From: Struthidea cinerea
Taxonomy: Eukaryota; Chordata; Aves; Passeriformes; Corcoracidae
Reading direction: 5' to 3'
NCBI GenBank assembly: GCA_013397865.1
Contig: VZTI01004092.1
Coordinates: 952,345-1,016,344, forward strand
DNA: 64,000 nucleotides
A program made the position numbers and the translations under genes. Within the stretch, counting starts at the first letter, position 1; each line of letters starts with the position of its first letter. This document shows positions 1 to 10,739 of this stretch, piece by piece. The notes beneath the pieces were generated by a model. That model did no database searches. It saw nothing but the letters and a program-made list of their open reading frames with translations, and was not told where the DNA came from.

Positions 1-142
1 GCCCCGATCGCGGGCAGGGGCCGTCGAGGGCTGAGCCGCCGCCGCCGCCGGGCAGCAGCCCCCGGGCGAGCCCGGCAGCGGAGGGGCCACCGGAGCGCGG
101 GGCTGGGGCCGGTTGCGGGGTGGCCCCGGGGGAGCCTTGAAG
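1..142. promoter_or_regulatory. Edge of a GC/CpG-rich block (possible CpG island)
   Basis: The first ~140 bases are strongly G+C rich with many CpG dinucleotides and a CCG triplet run near position 40; composition then falls to the genomic background. This is what the flank of a CpG island or a GC-rich 5' exon looks like. I see no clear open reading frame homologous to a known protein and no consensus splice donor on the plus strand. It could belong to a gene lying mostly outside the left edge, or to a distal non-coding first exon of WNT5B, but neither can be decided from this sequence. Confidence 0.45.
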
Positions 143-370
143 GTGTTACTGTGGTAGGAGAGACGCTGCCGAGGTGCGAGGGGCCACTCTCTGGTACGAG
201 GGATGTTGCTGGGGTGCGAGGGATGCTCCTCCGGGGTGGCAGACGCTGTGCTGGTGAAACAGATGTTCCTCAGGCATGACAGACATGAGTTCAGGAAAAC
301 AGATGTTACTCCAGTGAGATGGACCTTACTGTGAGCACAGGGATTTTACTGTCGGATGAGGAGCCTTTCC
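143..370. repeat. Degenerate ~20-bp tandem repeat
   Basis: Consecutive blocks of 19-21 bases follow one loose pattern: a GTTACTG- or GCTGCTG-like start, a GGTG or GGTA centre and a GAGGGA or ACAGA end. About eleven units can be laid end to end from 143, and they fade after about 370. The units are diverged, so this is an old minisatellite. It directly follows the GC-rich block at 1-142. Confidence 0.5.
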
Positions 371-2438
371 CTGAGCGTGAGCACAGTGGCTTTCCTGAGA
401 GCACCCACGGTGTCCTTCTCACCCATGCCTGTCGTGTGGCTGCATGTGCCAGCACAAGCCACGGCATGTGGCGTGGGAAAGGGTCCTTGTGCTCATGGAG
501 GCACAGAGCAGTAGTGAAAGCGTGCCCGGTTTCACAGTACCAGGGCATGAGCATCCCAGTTATGTCTGTAACAGACACGCTCTTTTATGAAACTTGGTTT
601 TTCTTCTGGGAATTGTGGTGCAATACTTCCCTTAGTGGTACGGGTAAAACAACTTCCCCAAACATATTTTTGTGTGCTCCGATAACACTTTGTTGCCCCA
701 TGTTTTTGATAGTTTTCCTCTGCCATCAGATGAGTGTCCCTGTAAGTCTCTGTATCCAACTCTCACCTACCTCTTAAAGCATTGCTGGCTGCCCTGTCAC
801 CACTCTTGCCCTGCTGCCTGCACCCACATACTCACCTGTTCATCTTTGGCGTTGGGGTTTTTTTGTGTTCTCTGTTTCTTGCATGTGCACTGGCACTTAC
901 GTTCTTACTTCAATTTCTTCATAGCCGAAAACTTGGGTGCATTGCGTTCCTGGTGTGCACCTGCACATTTCCAGTGTAAACTGCTGTACTCCACATCTGC
1001 ACATGAGGACTGTGTGCATCAGTGCTTCCTTATTTGCCTGGGTGTTGAGGGCTCTTTCTCGGTGCCTTTTATGAGGGCTTTTGTGTCCACAAAACACAAA
1101 ATGTTTCTGTGGCATCGGGCACGCACCAGGTATCTCTCTCCTTTACACTCATCTCCGTCCGTCTGTCCCTTCGGAGCCTGCCTGGAGCATGCACATCTCT
1201 GATGCCTCCCCCACCTTCCCCACGTCGCACCAGCGCTCAGGTGTGAGCTCGTCATTGCGCTTCCTCCCCGCATTTGCTGCTGGGCATCGGCACGCGAGTT
1301 GAATTGACCACTTTTTCTGATGGTGGCAGTTCCACCTGCAGGTGCCTGTCTTGTGTCACACAGGTGCAGCTGTAAATGGAGAACCAAGCTGGGTTCTTCT
1401 TCCCAAAAGAGAAAGAAGTGGGCTTTCTCAAAGTTGGCAGTAGAGAGACAGACTCCTCTTAAACCAGTGTCCTGTGCATGGACACCTGGGTTTAGCCAAG
1501 GTGAAGGTTGGGCTCTGCAAGAATTCAGGTGGAATGTTTTTCACCCCAGACATCCAAGGTATGGGATGAGTGACCACGTGTGCAGAGAAGCTAGCCCAAG
1601 TACTCGGGTTTTTATCTCCTTCTTTAGAGAAATGAGCTGAGTCTATGAGGAGAGAAGCGTGAGGATGAACCGCTGGTGCGGGTTCAGAGGCAGAGCTGGG
1701 GAAGTGAGCTGGCCCCATTCCAGCTGTGGGTTTCCTCTGCTCACAGGCTCCGTACTCACGTTTCTGTGCCCAGGAGGGTCTGCAAGAGATTCCTTCCTTT
1801 AGGAAAGGAGTCCCTCCCTGGCCCCTTCAGTATTTGCACACCTCTCCTCTCAGTAGCTGTAGGCAGCCCCTGGGTCCTTTCCCTTGTCTCTAGGGCACGG
1901 ACATTGAAAATGTCCTTCCACACGTGACTGATCTCTGTTCAGGAAGGCTGAAGCTGAAGTTGTGGCTGCAGGCTCCCAGCCCTGAGAAGTCTTCTTTCTC
2001 GGCCCTTTCCCTCCCAATCAGCCAGAATTCATTACATCAGTTGAAAAAAAGTAGAAATTTGGAAAGAGCTGGGTCTAGAAAGTTGAGGGTCCTGTGTTTT
2101 AAAGAAAAGTGAACATTCTTGTACAGCGAAGTCTCCAGGAGCTTGTTCTTTTAGGAAGAGACCAAATAGTGTGAAATTTAAAGTTACCTTTAAGCTATTT
2201 GTCCCTTTCTCCAGCCCAGTAGGCCCCTCTGTTTCTGGGCTGCTTCACATCTTGAGTCTTTTGTCCTGAAGTTGTTGGGTTTGGGTTTCAAGGCGCACAG
2301 GGAAACCAGCTCTTTTCTGAAAACTGCATGATTGCTCATTTAAATGGATATAAATTGTTTCTATTCATAAGATCTTTTTTTCCTAGCAGCTGATCAGAGT
2401 TCGAGTGAAAACCATTTCATCATTTCCAAATAAATTGG

Positions 2439-2464
2439 ACACACACGCATGCACACACACACAC
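2439..2464. repeat. (AC)n microsatellite, interrupted
   Basis: About 26 bases of alternating AC interrupted by a GCATGC-like step. Confidence 0.8.
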
Positions 2465-5400
2465 TGAGCGTTTCAGAGAGATTTTTTTAACACAGTACTT
2501 TTAAAATCAGGATGTGGACAGCCAGGCATGTTATGTAAGACAGGGCAGTCTGTGATTCGATTCCACTTTTGCATAGAAAGGGAGCTTCGCCTCCTGAGAG
2601 AAGGCATACAGACTTTGTTAAAACTGAAGGCAGCGCAGAGAGGGCTCAGGGGAATTTCTCCTGGACTAAAAAAAATCCTTTTCTAATGGGAGATTTAAGG
2701 AATGAGGACCTGGGTAGCATTTCAGAAGGAACATGAAGATGTAGCATGGTGTGATACCTGACTGTTTTCAGCAGCTCTGAAAGTCGCTGGTGCTTGGAGA
2801 GCTTCCTAATTCAAGAGCAGAACTCAAGGTGTGTGGCTGGGCATTTAAGCTCTGTTAGAAACAGGCAGTGTTCTTAACAGCAGGGTGATTAACCTTCAGA
2901 ACAAATGACCAAAGGCAGCGTTTGCTTCTCCGGCTCTTAAAATCTTCCAATAAAGACGGGGTGTCTCTTTGACTTTCCTGAAGTGCAGGTTCTTGGGCTC
3001 ACTGCAGAGACAACTGGCTGAGACCATATGGACGGAATTACGGACGAGAGCAGACCCTGTGATCCACCGCCCCCTTCCAGGCTTTGGCTCAGCTCTTGAT
3101 AAAGCTCCCGCAAGCCTTGCCCGGCTCTGCGAGAGGTGGAGCTGCGGGGTCACTGGGGCAGATGGTCACTCTCGGGCAGCACTCAGCAGTTCCCCAAAGC
3201 GGGGATGCTCTCACTTTGCCTTCTAAGTGCACAGCTGCCGGCAGCCCACTGTGGATGGCTCTAGTCTGTCTGCCCGTGGGGATCCTTCCCTTGTCCGTGG
3301 AGCTGTAGAACAGGCCCTGAGCTTTGATGGCTTGCCCCTGCAGGCAGGGCAGGGAAGGGAGTGCTGTGTGTCCCCTCCAGTTCATGGGGTCTGGGTGACT
3401 CAAGCTCTAGAGGTTGGCTGAGTTTGGAAGACTAACTCCTTGCTTCTTTTGCTCTTTTTTTCCCTCAGAAAGGGAGCTCAAAAGGGCTCTGACACCCAAA
3501 TGGCCTCGCTGGTGCTGTGGCCCCCGTGTTGCTGGTTGGGTTTACCCTGGCACATTTCCTTTGCAAGGTCCCCTGGTACCCTGTGTACCCCGGACTTGAA
3601 CCTTTCCTTAGGCTGCAGTGTCCTCCATGCTTCTCTCAACAGCTTTCCCGCTTGCTGGGGATGCTGCCAGGCAGGAAGATGCTTGGAGCAAATGCTGGGG
3701 TAAAAATGCCTACACAGTTGTGTGCTCCCAACCCACTGACAGCCCTATTCCGAGCTGCCTCAGCCCCCCAGCAGTTCTTTGAAGGTTCTCCCCAGGGGCT
3801 GGCAGTGGCAGACGTGAGGGCTGTGCGAACCCCATCTCTTCCCCTCGGAATGTTTACCTGTCTAAATTTAACTCCCCAGCCGGCTGCATCCCTCCTAAGC
3901 CGACCTGTTCTCTTGTGGCTGAGCTGTGGGTCTGGCTCCTGCTGCCGCGTTTCCTGGCTGCCTGGGGCTGGTGGTTTGCTGCTCGCTCCCTCTTCTCGGC
4001 GGATGCTGGCTCTTTCAAGGTCCCGGGCAAGCCAGTTCTCCCTCTTGTAGGTTTTATTTTTAAGTCTGGTTGCACAGCCCTCAGGACTGGAGGGTGCCTT
4101 GTGCTCTCATCTCTGAGTATTTATCCTGCAGTGGGCTTCAGGAAATCTCCCCTTGTCCCGCTGTAGCCCACAGTCATTTTCCTTCAGGCTGTGGTTGCTC
4201 CCAGAGGCCAGGCATGCTGAGCTGCTCCCTGGCCAGCTGTAAAGGGACAGTGCCTCTTTCTGCTCCCATCGGGCTCCCAGCAGTGGGGAAGCAAGAGGTG
4301 CTTCTTCCTTATTTCACTTTGTTCAGAGCTGGGCTTCCCCAAGCTGGCTTTTGTGTGTGTTTGTTTGAGAAGTGAGTGATGTGCCCCTCAGCTTCAGAGG
4401 AGCTGGAGAGAGGGACAAGCAGAGGAAAGGGAGTGCTCCTGTTTCTGTCAGGCTGGACAGAATTCCCTTTCTTTAGAATTTCCGAGTTCGGGACAGTAAA
4501 TAGGGCCCAACCTGGCAGCCTTGTGCATCTAAATAAAACTGTCGGGATCAAACCATTCGTGTCCTGCATAACCCTGCAGGAGACCCCTGACTGATCTCTC
4601 TTTCCAGGCATGCCTGCAGCTAATGCTGTGGTCTGCCACATGAGAGAGATGGTTTGAGTCCTGGCCTCCTCTGCCCCTCTTTGAGCTAACCCGGTGGCCT
4701 TGCGTTTAATACTCTCAGAGCAAAGGTAACACAGGCCAGGGCTTTCATGACTGGTGATTTGGGGTATCCAACTCTAAATGCTGTCAAAGGTCTCTTTTTT
4801 TTCCCAAGGTTCAGCTATTTTGGATACTTGGGCATTCTTGAGTAGTCTGGACTTGATTACTCAAAGTGACTAGTCCATTTTGCAAAGCTTCATCTCGGCA
4901 TCTGGAGCAAAACAGAACGAGGTGAATTAATGCACAGCGTAGCAGGGACACTCAAATGGAGTGAGTCTTCCTGGAGTGGGAATGGGTTTGTGGCCAGAGA
5001 GCTCATGGCACTGTTGTGTGCAGGGATTGCTAAAGAGCTCTTGGTTTAGATTAATTTGTGGTTTTAAGTAGCTCATGGGAAAAGCTCAAAGGGTTTGATA
5101 GTTTTTGTCATAGGGAAAGAAAAGCAGAGCAACATTCTGTCTTTATGTAGAGAGATTTGGGAACACATAGGAAGTTTAAGTCTTGGTTTATTTGAAGGAT
5201 TTGAGGGAAAATACGTTTTCTGTAAACTCTCCCATCTCGGCTGGAGGTGAGGGAGACTTGAAGTGATTGGATGGAACATGTGTTTTGGGTTTGTTTTTGT
5301 CCATCATTAAGGGCGGAGGGTTAACAAAAGTCACAGGAATACTAATATTTCAGCGGGCTCTCTAAATTTATCTTCCTTTTCCAGTTGTTCTGTATTTAGC

Positions 5401-6794
5401 TTTTTGGCTGGTTTGGTATCACTGTTTAACTGAGTCCTGGAGCGTTGTAGCACCTCTGTTATGGACCAGTTGGAGCTGTAAAGCAAATTAAATGAGAATC
5501 TCCTTTGCTTAGCTGGAAAACCTTTCTGAGCTTTGTTATGTATCACGGAGTGTCGAGAGAGACCTATGAGCCCAAGCATGTCTTCATTAATGGAACATTT
5601 TTCAGAAAAAATAATTTTGTGACTGTTGGGTTCATTACTCCCTGAGGTGTTCCTGAGTACTTCAAAATTGTCTCTAATCATAAAAAATTGATACTGTACA
5701 AAGGGAAATTAAGTTCCTTTTTTTCCCCCCTTCTGTTTTTACAGCTCAAACAATTCTACAGGTTCCTTTATTATATTCTGTGGCCCAGATTTGTCAATAA
5801 TTACTGTAAATACTGGTCCTGGCAGCATGTCAGGGTTTTGTTTAGTAAATATTTTGCCATTATAGTTTTTGTGTCACAGCTGGGAAGGTTTGTAGTATCC
5901 TGTGGCTGTCATCACTGTCAATTTAGCCCGGTTTTGCATCTCTGAAAACTGACTGGAGCTTTACAGTCTGACACTGAGATGATGCAGGTACTCATGGGGT
6001 AGCCCCATTATTCTTCACGCTGCAATGGAAGCTTCTGGTTTTAGACCAGAATGCCAGCTCTTGCTCCCGTGTGTGGTGTGCACAAACCAGGTTTCTCAGC
6101 AACATCTGCAGCCTTGTGGGTGGCTGCAGCTGTTATTCCACCTGCGGAGATTTCACAGCCTGGGGTACAGGTAGAGTGGAGTGAGTGCTCCTGTGAATTA
6201 TGACCAATTACCTGTCCCAATTTCTTTTCTGTTTTTATAACGATTCCCCATTTCCACCTATTCTCAACTAGCTGTTTGGGAGTTTTGCCAATGTTCAAAA
6301 TGAACTTCTAATAATTTTTTATGAATGGCAAGGAGGTTTTCAGCTGGGTAAGCTTGGTAAGTGCAGCACTGGCTTTGTTCAGTTTTTACTGAAGCTGCAC
6401 AGGCTCTTTCAGCATCTCTGCTGTTTTCCAAGGAGCCTCCTGAAAGGCTCAAAAGCTCCTCCACAGCAAGCTGAGAAGATCTAAGGGTCTGTATTTCTGC
6501 GTGACAACAGTTGCACCCCAGCGGTATAAAACCCCACTGCAGGTAACAACCCAAACTTTTATCTACAAGACACGAAAAACTTCTTTATCTTCCAAGAAAA
6601 TGGTGCCAGTTAGGTCAGACTCACCCACCAGGAACGATTTACTGTCTGAGTTTGGCTGCTCGTGTTAGACTGTGTCTGTGCCATATAGCCCAGGGAAGCA
6701 GGGGAGCCACAGCATTTTCTGTGGGCACAGCTGTGACCATGGAGGCATCTTTGTCAGCACAACTGTGCTCACTGGGGTGTTGGGAGGTGTGTGT

Positions 6795-6836
6795 ATTTAT
6801 TTTTTTCTTCTTTTTTTTTTTTTTTTTTCATTTTTT
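6795..6836. repeat. Poly-T rich tract
   Basis: Almost uninterrupted T run, with a few C and one A. Read on the minus strand it is a poly-A tract, but I see no recognisable retrogene or SINE body beside it. Confidence 0.75.
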
Positions 6837-8817
6837 GGTCTAAAAATAGTTTTGTGGGGTAACCTTGATAGTCTGGACCAGGCCCTACTTATAGAGGCCA
6901 GGTAATGCTTTGAAGTCAGGCATAAAACCAAGTTAGAAGCAATGGGACAAGCAGTTCAGTTTAGACAGAGTTAGTTTGTGTTACCTGAGCCTTACTTGAG
7001 CTTAAGGACAAGGCTGAACTAGGAAATGTGCTTTAAATACATTAGAGAGAAGGTTCTGTCGATTTGTTGCTGCTTTTGGTAAACCTGGGTGAGACCTGAG
7101 CTGGCAAACCTCGTGCTTCATGCAGTCCATCCCCAGCTGGGCAGGTGGAAGTTGATCACCACAGGATGCCTCGGAGCAGGCATGGAAAGCTTTGCCCCTT
7201 ACCTCTACCAACTCCTGCACCTCCCTGGGGCAACGAGGAGTATTAATGATCCTCTTACTTCCCAGCTGGTCCAGTAGCTCATTCTTGCTCCTGGTAAAAG
7301 AGGTGGTCTTTTGTCTTCACAAAGCCCAGAACCTTTGTCCACAGCCAGGGGAGGATTATCCAGCAGACCTGTGTGCAAGAGGATGTCTGTGCTGGGAGCT
7401 AGAGCAGGGATAGGGTCCAGTCCTGTGGAAATTGTGGCTCACTGACATCTTGGGACAGGCGTCAGAGGCTGCCACGGGGTGGTCATAGCTTTCTAAACTC
7501 AGCCTGGGATTGAAAGAGCTCCAAAGCAACGCCCATTCTCTAGTTGTAGATTGACATCCGTAAAGTCCATCAGCCAGCAGGTGCTGGTCTGACGTTAAAA
7601 CCTCCAGAGCTGCTTGAACATAATCTGTTCTCCATTTGGTTTCAGGCAAACATTGCTGGTCTGCTCAGTCAACAGCTGTGGCTCCACCAAAATACATTTT
7701 TACGTTTTACTTTTCCCTTCAGCTCCTCTGTCCACACGTACAGACACCTTTGGCTTTTGATGCCAGCATCACCACATCAAATTCATTGCCTGGTCCCGTC
7801 ACTCTTGTCTTGGCAAGGCTTTCTCTTGGCCTGCCTCAGTGTTGTGCTGGGTGGATCTTCCAGACTGTCTGGATGAGTGGCAGTCTGAGGTCTTGCGTCT
7901 GTGACTAGTCCCTGCAAATTGTGGTGCTGTGCCCTTGTCCCCTGGGTTTGAAGCAGAAGGTGTTAGGGATGTGTTGCCTTTTTGGTCAAAGTGCACAGCC
8001 TCGTGTTTGGGAAATACTGCTTTCTGTCGCTGTCCCTGCTTCCACAGAAAGCTCTGGCTGCTTGGTTCTGTGCAGGGCAGAGGTTGCTGGGAGTTGTACA
8101 TCTGCCTAAACGTGTCTGGACAGAAGTTTTGTGGATTACTGAGGTTGGAGTTAGGCTTTTGTTTGTAGGGCTGGTTCTGCAAAGAAATAATATTAAATAA
8201 GGATCAAGTTTTTAGAGGTAGTTTAGTGTTTCCAGAGGCCCACTTGCCTTTTCCTTTCCAATGTTTTGCAAAGCCAGCCTTTGGAGAGAGATGTGTAATC
8301 TTGTGTGCTGATGAAGAGATGCTGCTTTGGAGGGCATCCAGGAGTATCTGCAGACCCCACTCCTCCTCTGTGTGCAAAGTGAGTTTCTGTTTGCTGCTTG
8401 TCATGGACCATTTCCCTAAATTAAAGTAGCTACATACTCTGTAGTAGTTCAGGTTCCTAAGAAAGTCTGGGTGCAGGTGTGTTCCTGGACTTGCATAAGG
8501 AAGCCCCAGTGTGGATAACCCCACTGCAGACATCCGTATGCTTGGAGCAAATGTCCCGTCCTCAAGCAGCACAACAAATACGCACAGAGCTGGTAAAATA
8601 AAAAAAAAGCTCCCAGAAGAAAACATGGTTTGATCTAAATTTCATGTTTTTCAGAAGAAAAACATGCTTTTCTGTAGCGATGTTCCAAAACACAATGATT
8701 TCTGTTTCCAGTTGACATTTCGACTTCAATGTTGTTTTATGTTGAAATCCAGAACAAGAGTTTAAGTTTCAGGTCAACACCCCAAAATCTCTCATTTTGG
8801 ATCAGCGTTTCATTTTC

Positions 8818-9520
8818 ACAGAATCACAGGTTGGAAGGGACATCAAGGATCACCTGATCCATCCTTCCTTGGCAAAAGCACAGTCTAAACAAGACAGCCC
8901 AGCACGGTGTGCAGCCAGTCTTAAAGGTGTCCAGCGCTGGGGAGTCCACCACTTCCCTGGGGAGATTAGTCCAATGGCTGATTGTTTCCATTGTGAGAAA
9001 CCTTCCTTTTCTGTCCAGTTGGAGCCTCCCCAGGAGTAACTTGTACCCATTTCCCCGTCGCTTTTCCATGTGGCTCCTGTAAGAAGGGGGCCTCCATTTC
9101 CTTTGTAGCCACCGTTTAAATGCAGGAGCATGGTGATGAGATCTCCCCATAGCCTTCTTTTCTCAGGGCCCAGCTCTCTCAGCCTCTCCTCACTGGCAGG
9201 CTTCCCACTCCTTTGGGCATGTTTGTGGCCCTTCTCTGGACCGTCTCCAGCCTGTCCATATCTTTATTTTTGCACAGCGGGGACCAAAATGGAAGACAGG
9301 ATTCCAGCTGCGGCCTCAGCCGAGTGGGATGATGACTTCTTTTCTGCAGGTGGTGCCCTTGTTGTTGATGTAACCCAGCATCCCATGGGCTTGCTCTGCC
9401 ACAGCAGCACACTGTTTGCTCCTGTTCATTTCCTTGTCTCCATGACTTGTCAAAGGTCATGGAGAGAGGCCTTGCAGTGCCATCAGCCAGCTCTCCTCTC
9501 ACCTTGGTGGGTAATACCAG
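8818..9520 (-). mobile_element. CR1 LINE, 3'-end fragment (antisense)
   Basis: The plus strand begins with the reverse complement of the CR1 3' end (CAGAATCACAGGTTGGAAGG-type) and continues through phrases typical of reversed CR1: the accuracy-poor 'TCCACCACTTCCCTGGG' block, a 'CTCTCTCAGCCTCTCCTCA' block and a 'GGACCGTCTCCAGCC' block. The element is therefore in minus orientation. CR1 retrotransposons are the dominant LINE in birds and copies are usually 5' truncated, as here. The frames open across it are diverged ORF2 remnants, not a host gene. The right boundary is approximate. Confidence 0.88.
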
Positions 9521-10660
9521 GGCCCATAGATTTGTACAGTGCTGGTAAGCAGAGAAAATTCTGCTAAAACGTTTTGCATGTTCTGTTTCCATCAATAATA
9601 TCTTCCCTCCTGCCCCGCATTTTCAAGTCAAGAGCATTTGGAATTGTTCATACTGTGAAATAGTGAAATATTTTGACCTTTCATCCCTATTTGGGATGCA
9701 GGCAAATGCTGAAATCCCAGCCCTTCTTGGGGAACTGAGATTCCATTCTGTGAGCAGATCCACAAAAGTATATTTCCACTGGTTTTGCTGGCTGGCTACT
9801 TACAGTACTTCGTCAGTGAAAATCTGAACTGGTAGTTCAGTGCAGATTGAATGTGTGGTGTGTCCACATGGCTGGTCTGGAGAGGCTGAGGGCAGTTAAT
9901 CTTTCTGGCCCTGTGCTGTGCTTTCAAATTAATATCCAGATTTCTTTCCGAAGATAAACTTTCCTTCCGAACCAGCATTTGGTAGCGCACTGCACAGCTG
10001 CCTGATACACGTTCCATGCACAAATGAGGATTCTGGTGCTCTCCCAGACTAGCTACAAGCTGTTACACGAAGTCAGGATGTTTTAAAATTTAAGACAGTT
10101 TCTTGGTTGTCTATTGTTTGCCATCTCACAGCCTGCCATATATCTTTCTCCTCAGAAGTTACTTTTCCCCTTTCCCACCATTGTGGGGAGGTTTTTCCTG
10201 CCGGGCTCTGTGCACTGTGTCTCTGAAGCAGTTTTATGGTGTTCCCCAGAAGCATGCTTTTGTCAGGCTGCCTCAAAGCACAATCCAGAGAAAAGTCTCT
10301 GAAGTAAGAAATGTCCTTTTCTGTCTGGCTTTGAGGTGTTATCTCCCCTCTTCCCAAATGCAATTGGCTCCATCTACATCCCTAAGCTGTTTTGTTTGGA
10401 GCGAAGAGAGCTCAGAAAATCAAGGGAGGCCACACACATAAACAACTGTGTGTGAAATCAATTAATCTAAACGAGCGGGAGACTTGTTCCTGAAGGAGAA
10501 AAGCCTGGTTCTCACAGAAACCTCCCCTGTGTATGGTGGGACTGTTGCAAACATTACATCACTGGAACCGTGATGAGCTAGGTGAGTATTTTAACCTTTT
10601 CGGCCAATATTTAGAGCAAGAGTGGTGGTTGATTGTGCTTGAAGAGCTTACCATGCTCTT

Positions 10661-10739
10661 TGTATTTTAACAAGTGATTTTCAGAGGTAGTGATTTTAAC
10701 ACTACACAGAGGTAGTGTATTTTAACAAGTGATTTTCAG
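10661..10739 (+). repeat. 55-bp offset direct repeat
   Basis: An identical 24-base segment (starting TGTATTTTAACAAG, ending TTTTCAG) occurs at 10661-10684 and again at 10716-10739. The sequence between holds a related AGGTAGTG/TTTTAACA phrase. This is a local tandem duplication of 55 bases. Confidence 0.85.

Larger units (their letters stand above)
371..8816. other. Intergenic stretch, no gene recognised
   Basis: All open frames here are short (about 60-180 codons), overlap on both strands, lack recognisable domains and have no convincing splice sites around them. I see only simple-sequence DNA: an (AC)n tract at 2439-2464 and a T-rich run at about 6795-6836. Unrecognised non-coding exons or old repeats cannot be excluded. 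Confidence 0.6.

Noticed and set aside
8824..9595. Open frames of up to 145 codons at 8.8-9.6 kb
   Set aside because: They lie in an antisense CR1 fragment and its flank, and are transposon remnants.
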